DNA of 64,000 nucleotides from JAEDHM01 sp964368645. GTDB taxonomy: Bacteria; Bacillota; Clostridia; Christensenellales; CAG-1252. The notes beneath the pieces are model-generated. The model was not told the DNA's origin. It did no database searches and saw only the letters and a program-made list of their open reading frames with translations. The stretch is taken from assembly GCA_964368645.1 (NCBI GenBank), contig CAYJBY010000001.1, positions 1-64,000 on the forward strand. The letters run 5' to 3'. Shown here one piece after another: positions 34,213 to 45,300 of the stretch. Both the position numbers and the translations under genes were made by a program. The first letter of the stretch is position 1, and each line of letters starts with the position of its first letter.

Positions 34213-34240
34213 CCGATATTGATTTGACAAGCTCGAAGAG
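34177..34240. repeat. Imperfect tandem duplication of the trmN6 3' end
   Basis: CCGATATTGATTTGAACAAG (34178-34197, coding DIDLNK) is repeated as CCGATATTGATTTGACAAG just after the stop (from 34213), with one base deleted and the following AGCTT/AGCTC and GAACT/GAGCT segments retained. Confidence 0.85.
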
Positions 34241-34257
34241 CTGAAAAAGGAGTTACT

Positions 34258-35055
34258 ATGCTATACGTTGTCGGCACACCCATAGGCAATATGGGCGACG
34301 TTACGAAAAGGTCGCTGGAGGTACTTGCCTCGGTGGATTTCATCGCCTGCGAGGACACCCGAAGGACAGGACTTTTCCTGAACAATTTGGGAATAAAAAA
34401 GCCCTTAATCAGCTATTACAAGCAAAAGGAAAACGAGGGCGCGGAAAAGCTTTTGGACTTACTGCGCGAGGGTAAAAACGTGGCGTTGGTCACTGACGCG
34501 GGTATGCCCTGCATCAGCGATCCCGGCAGTGTGGCGGTTACAGCCGCCCGTGAAGCAGGACTGGAGATTTGCGTTGTGCCGGGCCCCTCGGCGGCGGTTA
34601 GTGCGCTGGCTCTTGCAGGTATCTCCACAGGCTACGTTTTCATCGGTTTTTTGGAGGAAAAGCAGAAGGACCGCAAGGCACAGCTTCAGCCCTTTGTCGG
34701 CTCTCCTCTCCCCCTTGTTTTTTACTGCGGTCCCCACGACGTGGAGAAATACGTGGGTTGGTTTTTGGAAATCCTCGGCGACAGAAAACTCTACGCCGTT
34801 AAGGAGTTGACGAAAATCTACGAGGGCGTGGAAATCACCACTCTTGCCGAGGGCGTTAAAGGCGAGATAAGGGGCGAATACGTCTTGATAGTGGACGGCG
34901 CGTCTTCCTGCTGTGACCTTGCGGAAAAGCTGACGCCCGAGGAGCATCTTCAGCTGTACCTAGACCGCGGTATGGACAAAAAAGCCGCCGTTAAGCAGGT
35001 TGCGGCGGAGCGCGGAGTCAGTCGCGACAGCATATACAAGCTAACCTTAAAATAG
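34258..35055 (+). CDS. rsmI: 16S rRNA (cytidine-1402-2'-O)-methyltransferase
   Basis: 265 residues. Tetrapyrrole-methylase fold: LYVVGTPIGNMGDVTKRSLEVL at the start, ACEDTRRTGLFLNNLGI (~31-47), VALVTDAGMPCISDPG (~76-91) and VVPGPSAAVSALALAG (~103-118), all typical of RsmI. The C-terminal ~40 residues include VAAERGVSRDSIYKLTLK, the HTH-like tail of the family. It methylates the 2'-OH of C1402 at the ribosome P site. AAAGGAG ribosome site; 45 bp after trmN6. Confidence 0.96.
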   Translation: MLYVVGTPIGNMGDVTKRSLEVLASVDFIACEDTRRTGLFLNNLGIKKPLISYYKQKENEGAEKLLDLLREGKNVALVTDAGMPCISDPGSVAVTAAREAGLEICVVPGPSAAVSALALAGISTGYVFIGFLEEKQKDRKAQLQPFVGSPLPLVFYCGPHDVEKYVGWFLEILGDRKLYAVKELTKIYEGVEITTLAEGVKGEIRGEYVLIVDGASSCCDLAEKLTPEEHLQLYLDRGMDKKAAVKQVAAERGVSRDSIYKLTLK

Positions 35056-35312
35056 CTTTTTTCCGTTCCTTTGGCGACATCGGATAGATAACGACTACCG
35101 GTTTTGAGAAATCGACCTATGATAACGGACGGCTTATTTATTGTTGAGGGTATAACAAAAGGACATATTCCTTGAAGGCTCTTCCCTACTTTTTCCGCTC
35201 ATTACGACTTTTATCTCTTTCCCGACTTTTACCTCTTCCAGTTTTTCACCTATTTCCCGGCTTTTAACAATTTTAACGGTAAGGCTTAATTTTCACAGGT
35301 CTTATAATCCGA
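35056..35312. other. Intergenic region, nothing recognised
   Basis: About 260 bp, T- and C-rich on the plus strand. It has short similar tracts (TTTTTCCGCTC, TTTTACCTCTTTCC) but no clear repeat period and no protein-like frame. A terminator follows. Confidence 0.5.
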
Positions 35313-35338
35313 AAAATGCCGTAATATACGGCTTTTTT
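35313..35338 (+). terminator. Rho-independent terminator of the MMPL-trmN6-rsmI unit
   Basis: GCCGTA, loop ATA, TACGGC followed by T6; about 260 bp after rsmI. Confidence 0.7.
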
Positions 35339-35367
35339 GTGTCTGCAACCTTCTTTGGGGCAAAGCG

Positions 35368-35397
35368 TTGACAAATCATTATTTATTTTGATATAAT
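35368..35397 (+). promoter_or_regulatory. Strong promoter of the small membrane protein gene
   Basis: Consensus TTGACA (35368-35373), 18-bp spacer, consensus TATAAT (35392-35397). The start codon is only 9 nt further and has no ribosome site. Confidence 0.85.
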
Positions 35398-35406
35398 ATA
35401 AATATT

Positions 35407-35838
35407 ATGAGAAATTATTTCGCGCGTAACGGCAAGGTTAATGTTAACAGGGTAAGGCGGAAGCTGCGCAGCGACGGTATCGTTTACGGTGCGGTCTTTA
35501 TTTTGCTTGCGATAGCTTATTCTTTGCGCGGACGTTACTACGCTATCATTTCAGGCTTCGGCGTGGAGTGGCTGTCGGTTGCCTACCTTTGGTTCAGAGG
35601 TATTGCCGTTGCCCTGCTGGGCGAAACCGCATTAGTCTATCAGCTCGCCTTTTCGGGCTTTTACGTCAACCTTATTATTTCGCTTTGTTTCTTTGCCGCG
35701 TCGGCGGCAATTACCGTTGTTTTATTTAGGCAGGGCTTCGTTATCTACGGAGTTAGCGGTCAAGCCGCTCGGTCGGTAAGAGCCGATTGCATCTGCGGCG
35801 CGAAGAATTATTTGCTTTTCTCAAGAATCATCTCCTGA
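35407..35838 (+). CDS. Small membrane protein, unknown family
   Basis: 143 residues, basic N-terminus, then about three membrane helices (roughly 24-42, 58-80, 84-112). The tail (QAARSVRADCICGAKNYLLFSRIIS) is Cys-containing and polar. The start is given by the promoter position rather than by a ribosome site. It precedes the first InlB-repeat lipoprotein by 76 bp on the same strand and may be co-transcribed with it, since I see no terminator between them. No family recognised. Confidence 0.6.
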   Translation: MRNYFARNGKVNVNRVRRKLRSDGIVYGAVFILLAIAYSLRGRYYAIISGFGVEWLSVAYLWFRGIAVALLGETALVYQLAFSGFYVNLIISLCFFAASAAITVVLFRQGFVIYGVSGQAARSVRADCICGAKNYLLFSRIIS

Positions 35839-35914
35839 TCCACAACTCTTGCGCGTTTACGCATCATCGCGTCGCGCGTGCGTGTTTCGGACGAAAAACC
35901 ATCGGAGGGAAAAT

Positions 35915-38900
35915 ATGAAAAAAATAATTTTGTGGACTACGGTATTTCTGCTTGCAATTAGCTGTATAACCCTTGCCGCCTGCGGCGGCGAAACAACCGA
36001 ATACACCGTTACGTTTACGGTTGACGGCGAGATTTACGATACCGTTACGGGCACCGTATTCGGAACGCCCGTACAGCCCGTTAAGGAAGGCTATAGCTTT
36101 AGCGGCTGGTATTTGGACGAGGAATGTACTCAAAAATACACTTCGATTACGCAGATAAAAGAGGACGGCACGCTTACCGTTTACGCCGGTTGGAAAGAAG
36201 CCGCCGCGAAAAATAACTCCTTTACCGTCACCTTCAAGGACTGGGACGGCAGTTTGCTGGGAACGGTCATCGTTGCCAAGGACGCAGGCGTTGCCACCGC
36301 GGACGTGCCGCAACCCCCTGCGCGGCAGGGCTACAAGTGGAACGGCTGGGACGGCATTATCAGCAGAGTTACCGCCGACGTTACCGTTACCGCTCAATAC
36401 ACTGCGGAAAGGTACTCGGTGAGCTTTTACAGCAAGGCCGGTTCCCTAGTTCTCAAAGAAACTAAGGACTTTAACTACACCTACGACGCTCTTCCCGTAG
36501 CGGTGGCGGAATACAACGCCGTTTATGACGGTTTCCGCTTCACTGCTTGGAAAACCGCAGAAGGTCAGCGGTTTGAAACTCCCTACAGAGTTATCGGCGA
36601 CGTGAGCTTCTACGCCGATTATGTGCCCGTATATGCCGTGTACTACAACGGCAACAACGCCCAAGGACAGGTTCCCACCGAAACAGCCAAGGCGGCAGGC
36701 GACGTTTTTGTTCTCAAGGACGCTTCCACCCTCACAGGCTCTAACGGTCTGGTGTTCGGCGGTTGGAACACGCAAGCGGACGGCAAGGGCACAAGCTATT
36801 CTTCGGGGGCTTCCTACACGATGCCCTCCAACGCGGTGACCTTCTACGCCGTGTGGAAAGAGCCTACCTACACCGTCACCTTTAAGGATTGGAACAACAA
36901 CACCCTTGCCGCCGTCACCGACGTGCCCAAGGGCGGTACCGCGACTCCTCCCGTTTACTCGGAGGATACAGGCTACGATTACGCGTGGTCGGGCAGTTAT
37001 ACCAACGTGAACGCGGACGTGACCGTAACCCTTGTCAGAACTCTACATCGCTATACCGTCAGCTTCTATGCAGACGCACAGCTTACCACGCTTTTAGGCA
37101 CGGACAGCACTGCTCACGGCACGGCGGCTAACGCTCCTGCTTTCCCCACGGACGAGGGATATACCTATGGCTGGAGCGGCGCGATTGACTCTGTTACTTC
37201 CGCTATCAGCGTTTACCTTGTCAAAACCCCAAAGAAGTTCGACCTGCGTTTCCTCAACGAGGATTCGACTTTAATTTCCTCCAGAAACGAGGATTACAAC
37301 TACGCGCTGGCAGAGCCCACTCCCCCCGAAACCCAGACGGGTTATCAGTTCAGGGGCTGGTACAACCAGAGCTACACTACAAAATACTCCTTCCCCTACA
37401 CGGTTAAGGGCAATACCGTCTTTTATGCGAAAATCGTAAGAGTCTATAACGTGACCTATCTGTTGGATAACAACGTAATCGGCGAGATTCCCACCGAAAC
37501 AGCCAAGGCGCAGGGTGAACAATTTATACTGCCCACGGCGGAGTCAGCCTCTCTGTCCAAGCCTAATTACGCTTTCGCAGGTTGGCAACTCGTCACTCCC
37601 GAAGGCGCAAGCTACGAGGGCGGCGACAGCTTCACTATGCCGGACAGCGACGTGGAATTAGTCGCACTTTGGACGGCGGTGGGTTATGCCGTTACCTTCA
37701 AGGACTGGAACGGCACCCCTCTCGGTACGATTCAGCACATTCAGCACGGCGGCACGGCGGTCGCTCCCGAATACCAAAAGGAGTCGGGCTACGTTTATCA
37801 ATGGGATAAGCCGCTGGATAACATCACCCAAGCTACCGAAATCACGCTGATTAGAACGGTCGATAAGCTTGCCCTCAGTCTTTCGGATACTTCGCTTATC
37901 CCCATCGGCACTACCGTCACGCTGACTGCGTTAGCCGTTCAGCCCTTAGCAGGCGACAGCTTTACTTACGTTTGGAGCAGTAACGGCGAGGTTATGGCGG
38001 GAGAAACGGGCAACAGCGTTACCCGTGACGTTAATTCCGCGGCGGTTATCTCTGTAACGGTCAGCTTCACACTCGGCGGCGTTACCTACAACGCAACCGC
38101 GGCAACCGACAGTCCGATAATTCTTACGCCCAACGACGCAACGGAGCCGTTCAGACACTATTCGGATTTGAACTTGGCTCTTAAGGATGCGGAAAGCGGC
38201 GACACCGTCACCCTGCTTGAACACTACGTTTTGGACGAGGACGCCGAGGTCAAGGACGGCGTTACCCTTAAACTCAACTTCGACTTGACTCAGCGGCTTA
38301 ATCTGCCCAACTCGGTCGAATTTGACTATGAGAACGATACCGACCTTACCCGTTACCTTAATTCCGACAACGGAGCGGTACTGGAGGGCGATGGCGTGCT
38401 GACAGTAAAGGACGGCGGCACCCTGATAGAACCTATGATTTTCTACGTGGACGCGTACAGCACGGGCGTAGGCGGTACGGAAGAAGATCCCATATTGCTT
38501 TACCGCAGTGAAAAGTTCCAGTTGCTTTGGGATATCTGCTTTAACAACGCTCCCTTTGAGGAGAACTTCCCGTTCTTCCCCTTCGACGACTACACCCTCG
38601 ACAGCGTTCGTACAAAAACCGTTTTCGATTACGGCGCGGAGTACCGCGGCACCACGGTTTTCGTGCTTTGCGATTACGTCGGTATGGACGTGCGCTATAT
38701 AGCCAATACGCAAATCGACGCGTCAATACAATCAATTGTCCGTTCGGACAGGAACGGCAACAATACGGGCTTGATTATAATGAGCGAAAACAGCCGCATT
38801 ACCAAAACCTACTCGGAGGGTAACGTAACCATCGTCTTTGACGGCGATATGAGAATGGGCGACTTCCCCGTCACCCTTGTTTGTAAGGGCAGTCTGCTTA

Positions 38901-39313
38901 GCAGTTTGGACAACAAAACCGCGGAAACCTTCCCCTTCCTGATACCGAAAAGCGGCAGGGCTGAGGTGAACGGCAACATAATCACCGACGGACACAGCCT
39001 TACCTTTGCAGAGGGCTCGTCCATAATCGTAAACGCGGACGGCAATCTTTACCTTAGCGACAACGGCGGCGTACATACCAAGCTCGAAGCCGCTGAAGGC
39101 GCGTTGATTATGGTTGAAGGCACGATAACCGCAACCGACGGCGCGGCAGTATCAGGCTGTATTATCGGCAAGGAGGGCGGCGAGCTGTATCTGATGTTCG
39201 AGCCCAACGCAGACGCGACCGCCACAGGCTGTGTGGACGACGTGGATAATTCCGAATTTGCCTACGGCGCTTACGTATATAGGAACGGAAGCTGGACTTC
39301 CTTGTCAGAATAG
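35915..39313 (+). CDS. InlB B-repeat (Listeria-Bacteroides repeat) surface lipoprotein
   Basis: 1132 residues from the ATG at 35915, 5 bp after TCGGAGGG; earlier in-frame codons lack a ribosome site. Lipoprotein signal: MKK, hydrophobic stretch, LAAC at ~19-22, then GGETTE. Residues ~28-660 hold about nine Flg_new/InlB B-repeats of ~65-75 residues, each opening with a YTVTFKDWDG-like strand, a G-Y-x-F-x-G-W motif and an Y-A-x-W/Y end. Residues ~660-1132 are repeat-free, beta-rich and probably a parallel beta-helix or stalk (SDLNLALKDAESGDTVTLLEHYVLDEDAEVKDG). No sortase signal, so lipid anchoring is the only visible attachment. Role probably adhesion or carbohydrate contact; inferred. Confidence 0.88.
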   Translation: MKKIILWTTVFLLAISCITLAACGGETTEYTVTFTVDGEIYDTVTGTVFGTPVQPVKEGYSFSGWYLDEECTQKYTSITQIKEDGTLTVYAGWKEAAAKNNSFTVTFKDWDGSLLGTVIVAKDAGVATADVPQPPARQGYKWNGWDGIISRVTADVTVTAQYTAERYSVSFYSKAGSLVLKETKDFNYTYDALPVAVAEYNAVYDGFRFTAWKTAEGQRFETPYRVIGDVSFYADYVPVYAVYYNGNNAQGQVPTETAKAAGDVFVLKDASTLTGSNGLVFGGWNTQADGKGTSYSSGASYTMPSNAVTFYAVWKEPTYTVTFKDWNNNTLAAVTDVPKGGTATPPVYSEDTGYDYAWSGSYTNVNADVTVTLVRTLHRYTVSFYADAQLTTLLGTDSTAHGTAANAPAFPTDEGYTYGWSGAIDSVTSAISVYLVKTPKKFDLRFLNEDSTLISSRNEDYNYALAEPTPPETQTGYQFRGWYNQSYTTKYSFPYTVKGNTVFYAKIVRVYNVTYLLDNNVIGEIPTETAKAQGEQFILPTAESASLSKPNYAFAGWQLVTPEGASYEGGDSFTMPDSDVELVALWTAVGYAVTFKDWNGTPLGTIQHIQHGGTAVAPEYQKESGYVYQWDKPLDNITQATEITLIRTVDKLALSLSDTSLIPIGTTVTLTALAVQPLAGDSFTYVWSSNGEVMAGETGNSVTRDVNSAAVISVTVSFTLGGVTYNATAATDSPIILTPNDATEPFRHYSDLNLALKDAESGDTVTLLEHYVLDEDAEVKDGVTLKLNFDLTQRLNLPNSVEFDYENDTDLTRYLNSDNGAVLEGDGVLTVKDGGTLIEPMIFYVDAYSTGVGGTEEDPILLYRSEKFQLLWDICFNNAPFEENFPFFPFDDYTLDSVRTKTVFDYGAEYRGTTVFVLCDYVGMDVRYIANTQIDASIQSIVRSDRNGNNTGLIIMSENSRITKTYSEGNVTIVFDGDMRMGDFPVTLVCKGSLLSSLDNKTAETFPFLIPKSGRAEVNGNIITDGHSLTFAEGSSIIVNADGNLYLSDNGGVHTKLEAAEGALIMVEGTITATDGAAVSGCIIGKEGGELYLMFEPNADATATGCVDDVDNSEFAYGAYVYRNGSWTSLSE

Positions 39314-39358
39314 TAACTTAACGCTTGCCCTCAAGACGGCAAACGGAGGAGATTATAT

Positions 39359-42300
39359 ATGAAAATCGGAAAAAGAATAGCGTTATTTTCCGCATTGGTT
39401 CTTGTGGTCGGTTTGCTGGTGTGCCTAGCGTGCGCCTGCTCTACCGTTACCATATACTCGGTAAAGTTCAGCGTGGACGGACAGATTGTTTCCACCGTCA
39501 GTACGGCGGGAACGGAGCTAAAGCTGCCTCCCGATCCCACGCCTGCCACCGAGGAATTTGAGTTTGCGGGTTGGTACTATGACAACGGCACCTTTAACAA
39601 TCCTTTCAACGCCGAGGCGTTGCAGATGGTTCCGCTTAACGCCAGCACGACGCTTTACGCCAAGTGGAACAAGCTCGTCACCACCTATACGGTGCTTTTC
39701 CTCAACTACGACGGCTCCGTTCTGGACACCCAAACGGTGGTCAAGGGCTCCTCGGCCACCGCGCCCGACGTAAGAGCGAGAGAGGGCTACGAGTTCACAG
39801 GCTGGAGCGGCAGTTTTTCCTCTGTCAATTCGGATTTGGAAATCAGAACGCTATACTCTCCCGAAACCTTTATCGTCACCTTCGTAGATTATAACGAGAA
39901 GGTAATTTCCACCGACGAGGTTGAGAAAAACGGTATGGCTACCGCTCCCTCCCTTGTGGACAGAACAGGCTACGAGTTTATCGGTTGGAGCACCGGCTTC
40001 GACAGAGTTACCTCTAACCTTAAGGTCAAGGCACAGTATCGAATCAAAACCTACGACGTTACCTTCAGAGATGAGTTCGGCAACGTCTTGAAAACCGAAA
40101 AGGTCAACTACGGCGGCAACGCAGTTCCCCCGGTTATCCCCTTGGAAAAGGAGGGCTATATTTTCTCGGAGTGGAGCGGCAGTTACCTGTCCGTCACCTC
40201 TAACGTCAACCTTACGGCAATTTACAACGTCAAAAACTTCACCGTCAACTTTATAGATACGGACGGCACCTTAATCGTCGCCAAAAACGCCGACTACGGC
40301 TCTTCCGTCATCGCTCCCGTCGTTGCGACCGCGCCCGAGGGCTACGAATTTATCGGTTGGGATAAGGATTTAAGCTACATAAAACAGGATATGACCGTAA
40401 CCGCCTGCTACAAGCTAAGCTCCTTTGTCGTCACATTTAAGGGCTACGACAACGTGGATATAGCCAAGCAAAGCGTCAACTACGGCGTTTCCGCCACCGC
40501 TCCCGAGGTCACCGCACCGGCAGGCTACGAGTTCAGCGGCTGGGACGGAGATTTCACCAACGTAAAAAGAACGCTTACCATTCGCGCTCAATTCGTCCGC
40601 TCCCGTTACGCCGTCCGCTTTTTGAACTACGACGGCTCGCTGATAGGCGACTTACAGCAGATTTTTTACGGCGAGGCGGCAACCGCTCCCGATACGGCGA
40701 GCTTGTCGCGCACAGGCTATACATACCGCGAATGGGATAAGGCTTTCGATACGATTACCGCCGACACGGACGTTTACGCTCTTTACGACAAAAACGTCTA
40801 TACCGTCACCTTCAAGGACAAGAGCGGTGCGCTTTTGAGCGAACAGCAGATACCCTTCGGCGAGGACGCCGTACCCCCTGCAACCACAGACGACGAGTAC
40901 AACGGCTACGCCCACACAGGGTGGAGCAAGTCCTATCAGTCCATCTCGGAGAACGTGACCATTATCGCGGAATACACTCCGAAAACCTATATTCTTACGG
41001 AATTTTGGTATCAGGAAAACCAACAGCTTTTCGGCAAAACCAGCGGCGTTAAGTACGGCAGTTCCGTCAGTCTTACCGCTCTGCCCGTGCGCACGGGCTA
41101 TACCTTCGAGGGTTGGTTCGCCGACGACAATTATTTAACCGCTTTCGATAACGACACTATGCCTGCCGACAACACCACCTATTACGCTAAGTGGAAGGAG
41201 CATACCTATAACCTCAGTTTTGAGGTGGGATTAGGCGCGGAAAACACCAACGCGGATCAGAACGGCATCGGCTACGCGCAGACGATTACCCTGCCTGCCG
41301 AGGACACAGTCGGCAAAATAGGTTACAACTTCGGCAACTGGAACACCAAAGCCGACGGCACGGGCACTGCCTACGCCGCAGGCGCAACGGTAAGCCGTCT
41401 GGCGGCTTCGGACGCGGAAACGGTAACTCTTTACGCGGTTTTCGTTCCCAAGGTTTTCGACATCACCCTTCTCGGTCACAACGACGTGGTTTTCAAGGAG
41501 CTACAGCTCAGCTACGGCAGTACCTACACGGTACCCGAAATCGGACCTGAAAACAAGTACGGCTGGCACTTTATCGGCTGGACGCTTAACCCGACCACAG
41601 GGGCTTTGATGAACAACCCCAACTACACCGTAAGCAACAGCGTGAATATTTACGCCGTTTACGAGATTGACCGCTTCACCGTGAGCTTCTTGGATTATGA
41701 CGGCAACGTCATCGACGGCTACGTTTTCGAGGACGTGGAGCACGGCTCTTCTCTTACGCCGCCCGACGCCCCCGATCCGGGAGCAGGCTACGAGTTTAAC
41801 GCTTGGGACGGCGATTACTCCTGCGTTATTTCCGATATGAATATCCGCGCAACCCGTACTCAGCTTAGCTACGGAGTCAAGTTCTTCGACTGGAACGGCT
41901 CCCAGATAGGCAACACCCAATACCTGCACTACGGTCTTGCCGCAGAAGCCCCTGCCGTCAATCCTCAAACTAAGCTCGGCTGGCATTTCTTCGGTTGGGA
42001 TAAGGCTTTCGACTCCGTAACCGAGGAGCTTGACGTTACTGCCGTCTATGCCATCAACACCTATTCCGTTACCTTCAAGGACGAGGACGGCGAGATTCTC
42101 TCCACGGATACCGTTGACTACGGCAGCGGAGCAACCGCGCCCGAGGCTCCCACCGCTCACAAAATGATTAATTACAGGCTTAGTCACTTTTCCGCTTGGG
42201 ATAAGGACTTCGACTCCGTAACCGCTGACCTTATCGTGACTGCCGTTTACGCGGTGGACACCTATACCGTCACCTTTAAGGATTATCTCGGCAACCAAAT

Positions 42301-45300
42301 AGGCACTGCGCAAACCGTCCGTTACGGCGACCACGCAACGGCTCCTCTCTCGGTGGCGGAGCGCACGGGCTACACCTTCGACAAATGGCTGGGTAACGTC
42401 AACGTACCCGATGAAACGCCTGCCGTTGCATACACCACGGCTTACAGGATTTACTGCGACGTGGAGTTTGAGGCGGTTTACAAAATCAACAGCTTTACCG
42501 TTCAGGTTTACGACACGGACGATATGAGCGATTACAAGCTGAAAAGCTCCTTTACCGCCGATTACGGCAGTGACGCTTCGCTTAACGCTTCCTTCCCCTC
42601 TGCGCCTAAGGGCTTGCTTTCGCAGGAACTGAGCGCACAGTACCACTTCGTCCGTTGGGGACTTAAGGGCGGCGCGGAATATAATTACTCCTTCGTTACC
42701 GAGGATATCCGTCTTTACGCTTATTACGTCAAGAACTCCGTCAACGTCACCTTCTACAACACCGCAGATCCTACGATGAGCGCGGAATCCTACTTTGTTT
42801 ACGGCGATATCCAAACCCTCAACTACGGCGACAGCGCAACGGCTCCCACTATCCCCGACAGTATAGAACACTACCATTTCAACGGTTGGAGCCGCGACTT
42901 TACCAACGTACAGGAAAATATCAAGGTTTTCGCAACCTATGCCATCGACACCTATACGGTGAGCTTTTACGACGGCGACAGCCTTATGGCGGCGGTTACA
43001 ACCGCCTACGGCGCGGCGGCAGTGGCTCCCGACACCGACAAGGCTCCGTCCGATACCTTGGTTTATACCTTCAACGGTTGGGATAAGAGCTTCGACAATA
43101 TAACGCAAGACATAAGCGTTTACGCCGATTATACCGCCGCAACGAGATACTACGTTGCCTCGTATTACAATTCGGACGGCAGTGAACTGACCGACTTGAG
43201 GGAGAGCCTGACCTACAACGCCACGCTTTCCGCTCCTGCCAATCCCTCTGTTGCCGACGTACCTGCTTTCACCTACGCCTTCGCCTATTGGACGGAAGAA
43301 AGCTCTGACGAGCATTACACAGCAACGGATATTGCCGCTCTGAAAGCAGTTGCCAACCGCAAATTTACCGCGGTTTATAACGCGGTACCGCGCACCTACG
43401 AAATAGTATTCCAGAACTGGGACGGAACGGAAATATCCCGTGCGGCACAGAATTACAATACCCGAATCGCCGTTCCCATTTCTCCCTCGAAGGAAGAGGA
43501 CAACAGCTACAAGTATTCCTTCATCGGCTGGACAGAAGTCGGCGGCGACGGCACCGTGCTGACAGTATCCGAGACCGCTAATTTAAGAGTGCAATACGCA
43601 GTGACCTTTAAGGCGGCTTACAGCAGTACAGTCAAGCTGTACACGATAATCTTCCGCGATTTTAACAATGCGGTTATCACCTCGGTTAAGGTGGGCTACG
43701 GCACGGATATAGACACAGTTATCCCCAACGCTCCCGTTAAACCCAGTAACGGTATTTACGATTATGTATTTTCCGGTTGGTCGCCCACTCCCGTGGACGT
43801 AATCGGCGACGCAAGCTATCTGGCTAACTACCAATCCACATTGCGTAAATTCGACGTTAGATTCTTAGATTACGACGGCACAGTGCTACAGACGGAAAAG
43901 GTGGAATACGGCAGTTCCGCCGAGTACAAAGGCGCAACGCCCGACGGCAAGGTCGGTCACACCTTCAGCGGTTGGGATAAGAGCCTTGACAACGTAACGG
44001 ACGATATGGACGTTACCGCGCTTTATACGCCCAACAAGCAAACCCTTACCTTCGTAATCAGCGGAGCGGTCAGCACACGCAGTGTCAACTACGGCACCGT
44101 TTATAATTATTCCCAAACCAATAACAGCTTCCCCTCGGTCAGCACCTCGGACAGTATGGACGGGTGGCTGGTTGCAGGCAGTAATACCCTGCTAATCAGC
44201 GGACAAAGCCACGTCGTTAAGGGTGACGAAACCTTTACTGCGTTAATCCGTTCCTACACCGCGGTTATCGGCAACACAGGGTATTCCACGCTTAATAAGG
44301 CTCTTACCGCCTTGACAAGCGGCGCGACCTTGGTTGTTAAGCAAAATGCGATTTTCGACCAATACGTAACGGGCGGTACTTACAACGTAGTGTCAGGGGC
44401 GACTCTTAACATACCCTACAGCGCGGCGTCAGGCGATATAACCGCGGACGGCGGCACCAGCTCAACAGAGGCAGGTGCGGCGTACCTTTACACCTCCCTT
44501 ACCGTACCCGAAAACGTCACGGTTAAGGTCTTCGGCACTTTGCAGGTAGGCGGCGTTCTCAACTATGCAGGCGGCGGCGTGCAGGGGCACACCTCAGGCA
44601 ACCACAGCGAAATCGTCAACAACGGAACGATTACTGTGGAAAACGGGGGCAAGATTAACTGCTACGGCTTTATAAAGGGCAGTGGCACGGTAGACGTAAA
44701 AAGCGGCGGAAGTGTTTACGAGCCTTACGTGGTGAACGATTACCGCGGCGGCACCATCACTACAATGACCTACCGCAAGGGCGACATCGCACCCTACAGA
44801 CAGTACTCGGTCAACAACGTCCGCTGTACTCTGAAAATCAACGCAGGCGGCAACGAATACGGCTGGGCAAGCCTATTCGCCAGCAACAAGTACAACAAGA
44901 CCACCACCAACCTAATCGGCAGTAACGGCATTATCCGCATTACAAGCGGTTATATGCTCCGTACCTGCGCCGCAAAGGAAATATTTATCGACCTGTACGG
45001 CACAGGCTCGGACGGCGCGCTGGAGCTTACCATAAGCGGAGTTACCATCTCCACAGGCGACCTTTTTGCGGCAATACCTTGGAATTATAATATCAACGTC
45101 TGTAGCGGCAGTTGGACAATGGGCTGTAAATACAAGCTGATGACGGGCGCGGCGATTACCGTTAAAAACGGCGCGACCTTGAACGTAAGCGGAAGCTTAA
45201 TCGGCTATCAGGAATTTAACGGCGATTACTGGGCAAGCTCGGGCGGAGCCAACGAATACAACTCCAGAGTATATCCTTCCAATCTTCCTGCGGCGATTAT

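Noticed and set aside
37946..38713. 255-codon minus-strand frame inside the first InlB-repeat gene
   Set aside because: Same reason: antisense shadow, no ribosome site, no recognisable domain.
41501..43315. 604-codon open frame on the minus strand inside the giant lipoprotein gene
   Set aside because: It lies fully opposite a repeat protein with clear domains; the translation is Val/Gly/Arg-rich and repeats in step with the sense repeats, so it is a codon-bias shadow.
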